Notes under the pieces: generated by a model | Told to the model about the DNA's origin: nothing | Databases searched by the model: none | The model's input: the letters and a program-made list of their open reading frames with translations, nothing else | Made by a program: the position numbers and the translations under genes | Part shown: one piece after another, positions 1 through 5,179 of the stretch | Position numbering within the stretch: position 1 is the first letter of the stretch | Layout of the letters: every line of letters starts with the position of its first letter | From: an uncultured Peptostreptococcaceae bacterium | GTDB taxonomy: Bacteria > Bacillota > Clostridia > Peptostreptococcales > Anaerovoracaceae | Direction: 5' to 3' | Length of the DNA: 9,939 nt | Assembly: GCA_905236895.1 (NCBI GenBank) | Contig: CAJOQI010000016.1 | Span: forward strand, 1 to 9,939

Positions 1-261
1 AATAGCAAGGAGCCGGGGCCGAGAGAAATAGAAGACCTGGGAATAACCGTGGTCTTTACGGGAGAAAATGAAACGGCGGATACCTACATAGAAAGGGAAG
101 CCTTTAGGCTGGGGAAGAAGAAGCGCCTTAGGGTAGCTACCTCAGACAGATTGGAACAGATGAATGTCTTTGCTTCCGGGGCTTTGAGAATTTCGGCCTT
201 GGAATTAAAGGCTTTGATAGAATACACATCAAAGGAGATAAGAGAGAAACTTAATGGATAG
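1..261 (+). CDS. YacP/Rae1-like NYN-domain endoribonuclease, C-terminal part
   Basis: The frame is open from the first base to TAG at 259-261, so only the last 86 residues are present and the start lies upstream of the window. The visible part matches the C-terminal half of the YacP-like NYN (PIN-type nuclease) family: VVFTGENETAD at about residues 17-27, VATSDRLEQ at 45-53 and GALRIS at 60-65. The acidic residues in ETAD and ATSD are the kind that line the metal site of PIN/NYN nucleases. The B. subtilis member, Rae1, is a ribosome-associated mRNA endonuclease; the same activity here is inferred from family membership. The last 8 bases overlap the ATG of the downstream polymerase, which suggests translational coupling. 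A GTG at 49 is not the real start, because the family motif begins before it. Family call is fairly sure; the substrate is unknown. Confidence 0.8.
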   Translation, partial: NSKEPGPREIEDLGITVVFTGENETADTYIEREAFRLGKKKRLRVATSDRLEQMNVFASGALRISALELKALIEYTSKEIREKLNG

Positions 262-1528
262 ATATTATCTCTGCATCGATTTGAAATCCTTTTACGCTTC
301 GGTTGAATGTGTGGAGAGAGGACTTGATTCTCTAACCGCAAATCTTGTGGTGGCAGATCCGGAGAGAAGCGACAAGACCATCTGCCTTGCGGTTTCACCC
401 CATATGAAGGAATTGGGAGTGAAGAATCGCTGCAGGGTTTTTGAGATACCAAAAACAATAGACTATGTAATGGCTCCCCCAAGGATGCAGAAATATATAG
501 ACTATGCTGCAAAGATTTACGAAATCTATCTTGGTTTTATGGCAAAGGAGGATATCTATGTATATTCCATAGATGAGGTATTTATGGATATTACTCCCTA
601 TATGCCGATCTATAATAAGACTCCCAGGGAAATGGCCATAATGCTTATGGAGGCGGTGCTTCAGGGCACGGGAATAAGGGCTACTGCGGGAATAGGAACC
701 AATCTCTATCTTGCGAAGATCGCTCTTGATATTACCGCAAAGCATTCGCCGGATTTCATAGGCTATCTTGACGAAGAGACCTTCAAAAATGAGCTTTGGG
801 AACATCAGCCTCTTACGGACTTCTGGAGGATAGGAAGAGGTATAACCAACCGTCTTTCGGAGCTGGGAATCTATAATATGAAGCAGCTTGCTCATTTTGA
901 TGAGGATGCCCTGTACAGAAAGTTCGGAATCGACGCGGAACTTATGATAGATCACGCCTGGGGGAGAGAGCCTGTTACCATGGCGGATATAAAAAACTAT
1001 AAGAGCAAGACCAAAAGCCTAACCAGCGGTCAGGTTTTGATGCGTGACTATGAGTACGGGGAGGCAAGAACCATACTTAGGGAAATGGTGGATAAGCTGG
1101 CGCTTGATCTTACGGCTAAGGGGCTGGTATGTAGCTCCATATCATTTCAGATCAGGTATTCCAATAAGTCCGGCTTGGAACCGGCCCATGGAAGCGCAGG
1201 CTTTGATAAGCCAACCAATTCGGAAACAATTATGGCTGAAAGGTTGATGCCCGTATTTGATGAGGTTATGAATAAAGAAGCCTTGGTAAGGGGGTTTATA
1301 GTAAGCTGCAATAATGTTCTTCCCGACGAAGAGGATATGCAGATGAGTTTCTTTGATATGGAAGTGGACGAGGTAAGCAGCCAGGATAAAAAGCTTCAAA
1401 CTGCCATGCTGGATATTAAAGAGAAATTTGGAAAGAATGCCATCTTTAAGAGCATGGATTTGGAGGAGGCTGCAACTACCCTTGAAAGAAATAAACAGAT
1501 AGGAGGGCATAAAAGTGGAGAGGAATAA
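254..1528 (+). CDS. Y-family translesion DNA polymerase (UmuC/UvrX/DinB-like)
   Basis: This 424-aa protein copies damaged DNA as a low-fidelity bypass polymerase. The palm/finger domain covers about residues 1-170. D9 in CIDLKSFYASVE and the pair D107-E108 in YSIDEVFMD are the expected metal-binding carboxylates. GIGTNLYLAKIALD (146-159) is the conserved palm segment. A helix-hairpin-helix thumb follows (about 188-225, WRIGRGITNRLSELGI), then a little-finger domain (about 250-350). QMSFF at 363-367 resembles a sliding-clamp binding motif. The C-terminus (IGGHKSG) is the form I recall for Firmicutes UvrX-type and Lachnospiraceae polymerases. The ATG at 254 overlaps the upstream nuclease gene by 8 bases, and the 3' end overlaps the yolD-like gene by 14 bases. 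The YolD neighbour suggests an SOS-type bypass unit, but no LexA site lies in the visible DNA because the operon start is outside the window. Whether it is closer to Pol IV or Pol V cannot be settled by eye. Confidence 0.93.
   Translation: MDRYYLCIDLKSFYASVECVERGLDSLTANLVVADPERSDKTICLAVSPHMKELGVKNRCRVFEIPKTIDYVMAPPRMQKYIDYAAKIYEIYLGFMAKEDIYVYSIDEVFMDITPYMPIYNKTPREMAIMLMEAVLQGTGIRATAGIGTNLYLAKIALDITAKHSPDFIGYLDEETFKNELWEHQPLTDFWRIGRGITNRLSELGIYNMKQLAHFDEDALYRKFGIDAELMIDHAWGREPVTMADIKNYKSKTKSLTSGQVLMRDYEYGEARTILREMVDKLALDLTAKGLVCSSISFQIRYSNKSGLEPAHGSAGFDKPTNSETIMAERLMPVFDEVMNKEALVRGFIVSCNNVLPDEEDMQMSFFDMEVDEVSSQDKKLQTAMLDIKEKFGKNAIFKSMDLEEAATTLERNKQIGGHKSGEE
1501..1506 (+). promoter_or_regulatory. 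Ribosome binding site of the yolD-like gene, inside the polymerase gene
   Basis: A perfect AGGAGG lies 8 bases before GTG at 1515, inside the codons for I-G-G of the polymerase C-terminus. It supports the GTG start. A second in-frame start, ATG 1530, has a weaker GAGAGGA element about 6-10 bases upstream and remains possible. Confidence 0.7.
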
Positions 1529-1685
1529 GATGCCTATGTCCCAGCGAGCCAAACAGTTTCTGCCCTTCGCAGCTGTAGTTGGTTTGGAAGAAGCCTTAAG
1601 GCGAGTGGAAGAGAAAGTGGATAATAAAAAAGAGGTGGAGAGAATCCCCGACGAAGAAGAAATGAACAGGGAGAGCATCGATTAG
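1515..1685 (+). CDS. Short YolD-like protein
   Basis: This 56-aa gene runs from GTG 1515 to TAG 1683-1685. The segment MPMSQRAKQFLPFAAVVGLEEALR (residues 6-29, written here only as a family landmark) is the N-terminal signature of YolD-like proteins: an R-A-K-Q-F-x-P-F-A-A core and then a helix. YolD genes commonly follow UvrX/UmuC-like polymerases in Firmicutes and have been proposed as functional analogues of UmuD; that role is a prediction. Family members are usually about 100 residues or more and have a C-terminal beta-rich part. Here the protein stops after a charged helix (VEEKVDNKKEVERIPDEEE), and I find no continuation of the family in other frames downstream. It is therefore either a naturally short form or a truncated one. 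ATG 1530 would give 51 aa. The GTG is preferred because of the AGGAGG 8 bases upstream and the overlap with the polymerase stop. Confidence 0.8.
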   Translation: MERNKMPMSQRAKQFLPFAAVVGLEEALRRVEEKVDNKKEVERIPDEEEMNRESID

Positions 1686-1694
1686 GATGCTCTT
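1671..1694 (+). terminator. Hairpin at the end of the yolD-like gene, possible weak terminator
   Basis: AGAGCATC (1672-1679) and GATGCTCT (1686-1693) are perfect inverted repeats around a 6-base loop that contains the TAG stop of the yolD-like gene. A G-U pair (1671 with 1694) could extend the stem to 9 bp. No proper U-tract follows (TTGCCATAT), so intrinsic termination is doubtful. It could instead be a pause, an mRNA 3'-end stabiliser, or chance. It sits exactly between two transcription units. Confidence 0.35.
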
Positions 1695-1721
1695 GCCATA
1701 TAAGGAGAAGGATAGTAGAAT
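1693..1721 (+). promoter_or_regulatory. Candidate sigma-A promoter for tcdA-lysR
   Basis: TTGCCA (1693-1698) and TAGAAT (1716-1721) are separated by exactly 17 bp. Each differs from the sigma-70/sigma-A consensus at one position. There is no TG extension before the -10. The expected start of transcription is near 1728, giving a leader of about 35 bases before ATG 1763. The -35 touches the right arm of the preceding hairpin. Confidence 0.55.
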
Positions 1722-1747
1722 ATCTTAGATATAGATTTTGCCTATAT
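1720..1747 (+). promoter_or_regulatory. Two overlapping inverted repeats around the tcdA transcription start
   Basis: ATATCT (1720-1725) and AGATAT (1727-1732) form a dyad with a 1-base centre. ATATAG (1729-1734) and CTATAT (1742-1747) form a second one with a 7-base spacer. Both lie at or just after the candidate -10 box. They could be an operator, perhaps for the LysR-type regulator of the same operon, but the DNA is AT-rich and such short dyads can arise by chance. Confidence 0.25.
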
Positions 1748-1762
1748 ATTAAGGAGTTAATT

Positions 1763-2476
1763 ATGAAGCGTTTTTCAAGAACGGAAATGCTTCTCGGCAA
1801 GGAAAAAATGGAAAGGATTATGAATTCCGCAGTTCTGATTTTTGGAATTGGCGGAGTTGGAGGTCATACCATGGAGGCCCTTGCAAGAAGCGGAATAGGT
1901 AAGCTTGGAATAGTTGATAAGGATAGAGTTGACGAGACCAATCTTAATCGCCAGATAATCGCTACAGAGCATACTATTGGGGAGCTCAAGGTTGATGCGG
2001 CAGAGAAGAGACTTCTATCCATCAATCCAAATCTTCGAATAAAGAAATACCCAATATTCTATCTGCCGGAAACTGAGGATGAAATTGATTTCAGGGAATA
2101 CGATTATATAGTTGATGCGGTGGATACGGTAAAGGCCAAACTCCTTATTATAGAAAAAGCTACAACGCTTGGAATACCTGTGATTTCAGCCATGGGCTGC
2201 GGAAATAGAATGGACCCCGGTAAGCTGGTAATTACGGATATTGGCAAGACGGAAATGGATCCTTTGGCCAAGGTTATGAGAAAGGAACTTAAGGCCAGGG
2301 GCATAAAGAAGGTCCCCGTGGTTTATTCTACGGAAGCACCTCTTAAGCCAATTGAAGGAGGAGAGGAACTTCCTCCGGGGAAGAAGAGCATTCCCGGGTC
2401 CACAGCCTTTGTTCCCGCAAGCTGCGGACTATTAATAGCATCAAAGATTATTGGGGATTTAACGGAGGAAAAATAA
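1763..2476 (+). CDS. tcdA: tRNA threonylcarbamoyladenosine dehydratase TcdA
   Basis: This 237-aa E1-like enzyme is expected to use ATP to cyclise t6A at position 37 of ANN-decoding tRNAs into ct6A. It shows the ThiF/MoeB-type fold: GIGGVGG at residues 28-34 binds the nucleotide, followed by VDKDRVDETNLNRQ (51-64) with the D, N and R residues typical of adenylation by E1-like proteins, and VDAVD at 117-121. MGCGNRMDP (144-152), PLAKVMRKELKARGI (167-181) and the VVYSTE segment (186-191) are specific to the YgdL/TcdA branch rather than ThiF or MoeB. There is no CxxC zinc pair. AAGGAG at 1751-1756, 6 bases before ATG 1763, fixes the start. The stop overlaps the lysR ATG by one base (TAATG). In E. 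coli, CsdA/CsdE supply the partner sulfur-transfer system; no partner is present here. Confidence 0.9.
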   Translation: MKRFSRTEMLLGKEKMERIMNSAVLIFGIGGVGGHTMEALARSGIGKLGIVDKDRVDETNLNRQIIATEHTIGELKVDAAEKRLLSINPNLRIKKYPIFYLPETEDEIDFREYDYIVDAVDTVKAKLLIIEKATTLGIPVISAMGCGNRMDPGKLVITDIGKTEMDPLAKVMRKELKARGIKKVPVVYSTEAPLKPIEGGEELPPGKKSIPGSTAFVPASCGLLIASKIIGDLTEEK

Positions 2477-3396
2477 TGACTTTAACTCAATTAAAATATG
2501 CCATTGCCATAGCTGAATGCGGCAGTATGAACAAAGCAGCGGAGCTTCTCTATGTGGCTCAGCCATCCCTTACGGGAGCGGTAAAGGAATTGGAAAAGGA
2601 ATTGGGCTTTACCGTTTTCAACAGAAGCGGAAGAGGAGTGTCTTTGACCGCAGACGGTGCGGAGTTTATTCCCTATGCCAGAGATGTGGTTAGCAGATAT
2701 GAAATACTGCTGGAAAGATTCGGGGAAGAAGGAATCAGAAAGAAGAAATTCGGCGTTTCCACCCAGCATTACTCCTTTGCCGTAAAGGCCTTTGTTGAGA
2801 TGGTAAAGACCTTTGATATATCCGAATACGAATTCGCCATTAGAGAGACTATGACCAAGTCCGTAATAAGCGATGTATCACTTATGCGTAGCGAAATAGG
2901 TATTCTCTATTTAAGCGATTTTAATAGGCGTGCCATTATTAAGCTGCTTAATTCAGCTAATTTGGAATTCCATCATCTCATAGACTGTGATGTATCCGTT
3001 TATCTATGGAGGGGACATCCTTTGGCAAAGAAGAAATACATCACCGAAGAAGACCTGGCACCATATCCTTGTCTCTCCTTTGAGCAGGGGGATACCAGCT
3101 CCTTCTATTTTGCCGAAGAGATTCTCCCCACAAACAATTATCCAAGGCTGATCAAAGCCAACGACAGAGCCACCATGCTGAACCTGATGATAGGACTTCT
3201 TGGATATACCCTTTGTTCCGGCATAGTTTATGATGAACTGAACGGAGACGATTATTTGGCCGTTCCATATAAGATGGAAGAAGACAATAATCAAGGTGTT
3301 ATGGAAATCGGTTATATCTGCCAAAAAGGCAGAAAAATCAGCAAAACCGGTGAGCTCTATCTGGAGGAATTGAAGAAGCATCTGGGCATTAAATAA
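2476..3396 (+). CDS. LysR-type transcriptional regulator
   Basis: The protein is 306 aa, a usual length for the family. The N-terminal winged helix-turn-helix is clear (about residues 1-60): a TLTQLKY opening, then CGSMNKAAELLYVAQPSLT (15-33) and VKELEKELGFTVFNRSGRGVSLT, the canonical LysR recognition-helix and wing pattern. The remainder fits the two-lobe periplasmic-binding-like effector domain, though its ligand cannot be read from sequence. GGAGG at 2464-2468 precedes the ATG, and the start is coupled to the tcdA stop (TAATG). LysR regulators often sit opposite their target genes. Here it is the second gene of an operon, so autoregulation through the dyads before tcdA is possible but unproven. 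The target and inducer are unknown. Confidence 0.92.
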   Translation: MTLTQLKYAIAIAECGSMNKAAELLYVAQPSLTGAVKELEKELGFTVFNRSGRGVSLTADGAEFIPYARDVVSRYEILLERFGEEGIRKKKFGVSTQHYSFAVKAFVEMVKTFDISEYEFAIRETMTKSVISDVSLMRSEIGILYLSDFNRRAIIKLLNSANLEFHHLIDCDVSVYLWRGHPLAKKKYITEEDLAPYPCLSFEQGDTSSFYFAEEILPTNNYPRLIKANDRATMLNLMIGLLGYTLCSGIVYDELNGDDYLAVPYKMEEDNNQGVMEIGYICQKGRKISKTGELYLEELKKHLGIK

Positions 3397-3408
3397 AGGT
3401 GCTTTTCG

Positions 3409-3437
3409 TTGATTGAAGGGTGTAGTGGTGATATACT
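3409..3437 (+). promoter_or_regulatory. Candidate sigma-A promoter (extended -10) for the asp23-nusB-xseAB-ispA-dxs-tlyA operon
   Basis: TTGATT (3409-3414) and TATACT (3432-3437) are 17 bp apart, and TGA directly before the -10 gives an extended TGn motif. The expected start of transcription is near 3444. It lies in the only substantial gap (55 bases) between lysR and asp23, where an operon promoter would be expected. Confidence 0.55.
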
Positions 3438-3451
3438 TTATCGGGTAGAAA

Positions 3452-3805
3452 ATGGATATAAAAAACGAGGAATTATTAGGAAAAATAGGGATTTCCGACG
3501 AAATGCTCCTTATATGTGCCAATCATTCTTGCCTATCCTGTAAAGGTGTAAAGGCCATGGGTGATGTGATGAATATGGCCATCAGTATCCCCGGGCTTGA
3601 GATTACCGCCGGAAGGGGAATAAGGCTTTCAAGGCAGGACAAGAAAATCACTTTGGAGGTTTTTGTAATTGTTGAATACGGTACACAGATACCAACCCTT
3701 GCCTGGGAGCTTCAGAGGAAGATTATGGATGATTTGGAGATTATCACCGATTCGGAAATAACGGAGATAAATATCCATGTACAGGGCGTAGCCTACGGAG
3801 ATTAG
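3452..3805 (+). CDS. Asp23/Gls24 family (DUF322, YqhY-like) protein
   Basis: This small cytosolic protein (117 aa) belongs to the Asp23/Gls24 envelope-stress family. The pattern is GKIGISDEML (10-19), a GVKAMGDV segment, a basic strand region (GRGIRLSRQDKKITLEV), the family hallmark VIVEYGTQIP (72-81) and the closing INIHVQGV (107-113). In B. subtilis the homologue YqhY is next to nusB and has been linked to control of fatty-acid synthesis; members elsewhere are envelope-stress proteins. The role here is not defined. An in-frame stop (TAG 3446-3448) just upstream forces the start to ATG 3452 or later. The Shine-Dalgarno sequence is poor (only GGG at 3443-3445), and the candidate promoter leaves an 8-base leader. 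C22, C27 and C30 form a C-x4-C-x2-C cluster that I do not recall from typical members. Confidence 0.88.
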   Translation: MDIKNEELLGKIGISDEMLLICANHSCLSCKGVKAMGDVMNMAISIPGLEITAGRGIRLSRQDKKITLEVFVIVEYGTQIPTLAWELQRKIMDDLEIITDSEITEINIHVQGVAYGD

Positions 3806-3807
3806 GA

Positions 3808-4221
3808 ATGACGAGAAGAGAAGCGAGAGAATATATGATGATTACCTGCTACCAAATGGATCTGGTAGGGGGTTTTGATGTGGATAGACATGATGAATTT
3901 TTTAAGGATGTGGATATGGGTAAACAGAACAATTATCTTGAGATATTGTTCTCCCTCATTTGCAACAAAATCGAAGAAATCGATAAGGCTATTCAGGATC
4001 ATTCGGAAAAATGGGATTTAAGCAGAATCCCCAAAACGGATTTGGCCGCCTTAAGGGTTGGAGTTGCGGAGCTTCTTTTCATAGAAGATGTGCCTGACAA
4101 TGTGGCTGTGAATGAGGCGGTGGAATTAACAAAGAACTATGGAGAGGAGAATTCCTCAGCATATGTAAACGGCATACTTGGAGCGATTCTCAAGGAGAAA
4201 CAGGAAAAGAATGAAGGCTAA
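3808..4221 (+). CDS. nusB: Transcription antitermination factor NusB
   Basis: NusB (137 aa) binds boxA RNA together with NusE/S10 and keeps RNA polymerase from terminating on rRNA operons. The N-terminus TRREAREYMMITCYQMD (2-18) carries the Arg-rich RNA-binding helix of the family. WDLSRIPKTDLAALRVGVAELLF (69-91, the central helix region) is characteristic, as are VPDNVAVNEAVELTKNYG (95-112) and SSAYVNGIL (116-124). The length is normal for bacterial NusB. GGAG at 3797-3800 sits 7 bases before the ATG, and only 2 bases separate it from the asp23 stop. The 3' end overlaps the next start by 11 bases. Confidence 0.95.
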   Translation: MTRREAREYMMITCYQMDLVGGFDVDRHDEFFKDVDMGKQNNYLEILFSLICNKIEEIDKAIQDHSEKWDLSRIPKTDLAALRVGVAELLFIEDVPDNVAVNEAVELTKNYGEENSSAYVNGILGAILKEKQEKNEG

Positions 4222-5179
4222 GCCATATTCTCTGGGAATAGATACCAGTAATTACAAGACCTCCGTAGCAATAGTAAGTGAGGATGAAATAATATATGAT
4301 GGCAGAATTCTGCTGGAGGTAAAGGAAGGAGAGAGGGGTCTAAGACAGCAAGAGGCCCTTTTTCAGCATATAAACAATCTCCCCATACTCATTAAAGAAG
4401 CTTTTTCCCATATTGGAAGTGAAAACCCTATTGAATCGATTTCCGCCTCCAATAAGCCCAGAAATGTGGAAGGCTCCTATATGCCTTGCTTCAATGGGGG
4501 CGTTAACGCTGCAACTATTATTGGAACTACCCTTGGAATTGAGCCAAAGTTTTTCTCACACCAGGAAGGACATATAGAGGCAGCAAAATGGTTTACTCCC
4601 TTTAAGGATAAGGAAAGGTTCATCGCCTTTCATTTTTCCGGAGGAACCACGGAGAGCTTGCTCTTCCATAGAGGAGAAATTAGTATTTTAGGAGGAACAA
4701 AGGATATTTCCTTTGGTCAGGTGCTGGATAGAGTGGGCGTTGCTCTTGGAATGGCCTTTCCCGCAGGAGAGGAGCTGGATAGTCTGGCTTTGTCTTCCGA
4801 AAAAGGCGAATATAAACTGCCCAAGATAAAGGCGGAGGGTGGATATATCAATCTCTCCGGTTTGGAAACCCATCTTATAAGGCTTATAGAAGAAAAGGGG
4901 GGTTCCAATATGCCTAAGGAGGAAGTGGGAAAACTATCCCTTGATATATTTCAGGTATTTTCCAAGGCTATTGGGGAGATTATGGATGCTTCAAAAGAAA
5001 AGACCGGAATCAATGAATTCTTGTTTTCCGGGGGAGTTTCTTCCAGCGAAACTCTGAGGAATATGATTAATGAAGAGAGAAAAGATAAAGGGGAAATAAT
5101 CATTTTCTCCGAGCCAAAGCTCTCCTCGGACAACGCTGTTGGAATAGCATATTTGGGAGGTAAGGAATTATGGCGATAA
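4211..5179 (+). CDS. TsaD/Kae1-like (peptidase M22-type) paralogue of unknown function
   Basis: This 322-aa ASKHA-fold protein resembles TsaD, the tRNA t6A transferase, but differs enough that it is probably not the housekeeping enzyme. Shared features are the N-terminal phosphate loop LGIDTSNYKTSVAIV (8-22), the metal-site HQEGH (117-121, two His), SGGTTES (143-149), GMAFPAGEELDSLA (180-193) and the closing GGVSS and SSDNA with D307. H117, H121 and D307 correspond to the metal ligands of TsaD. The stretch GERGLRQQEALFQH (40-53) replaces the usual TsaD N-terminal segment and is what I recall from the clostridial gene found between nusB and xseA. Such genes are often labelled O-sialoglycoprotein endopeptidase, which is misleading. 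ATG 4211 is chosen over the longer frame from 4178: it has AGGA 5 bases upstream and starts right before the family motif. Confidence 0.85.
   Translation: MKAKPYSLGIDTSNYKTSVAIVSEDEIIYDGRILLEVKEGERGLRQQEALFQHINNLPILIKEAFSHIGSENPIESISASNKPRNVEGSYMPCFNGGVNAATIIGTTLGIEPKFFSHQEGHIEAAKWFTPFKDKERFIAFHFSGGTTESLLFHRGEISILGGTKDISFGQVLDRVGVALGMAFPAGEELDSLALSSEKGEYKLPKIKAEGGYINLSGLETHLIRLIEEKGGSNMPKEEVGKLSLDIFQVFSKAIGEIMDASKEKTGINEFLFSGGVSSSETLRNMINEERKDKGEIIIFSEPKLSSDNAVGIAYLGGKELWR

Noticed and set aside
395..955. 186-codon open frame on the minus strand
   Set aside because: It lies entirely within the polymerase gene, has no recognisable domain or ribosome site, and its product looks like a reverse-complement artefact rich in I, Y and S.
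1142..1678. 178-codon minus-strand frame across the polymerase 3' end and yolD
   Set aside because: The + strand genes here have clear family motifs and ribosome sites; the reverse frame shows none.
254..1685. A defence or mobile-element cargo reading of the polymerase-YolD pair
   Set aside because: There is no integrase, repeat or attachment site, and codon use looks like the neighbours; this is an ordinary translesion unit.
1686..1762. A small frame from ATG 1687 as a continuation of YolD or a leader peptide
   Set aside because: It encodes 14 residues with no YolD resemblance and runs through the promoter elements.
3004..3522. 172-codon minus-strand frame spanning lysR, the promoter gap and asp23
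   Set aside because: It crosses two well-supported genes and shows no family pattern.
4178..4210. Longer start (ATG 4178) for the TsaD-like gene
   Set aside because: It would add 11 residues deep inside nusB; ATG 4211 sits next to an AGGA site and the first conserved strand.
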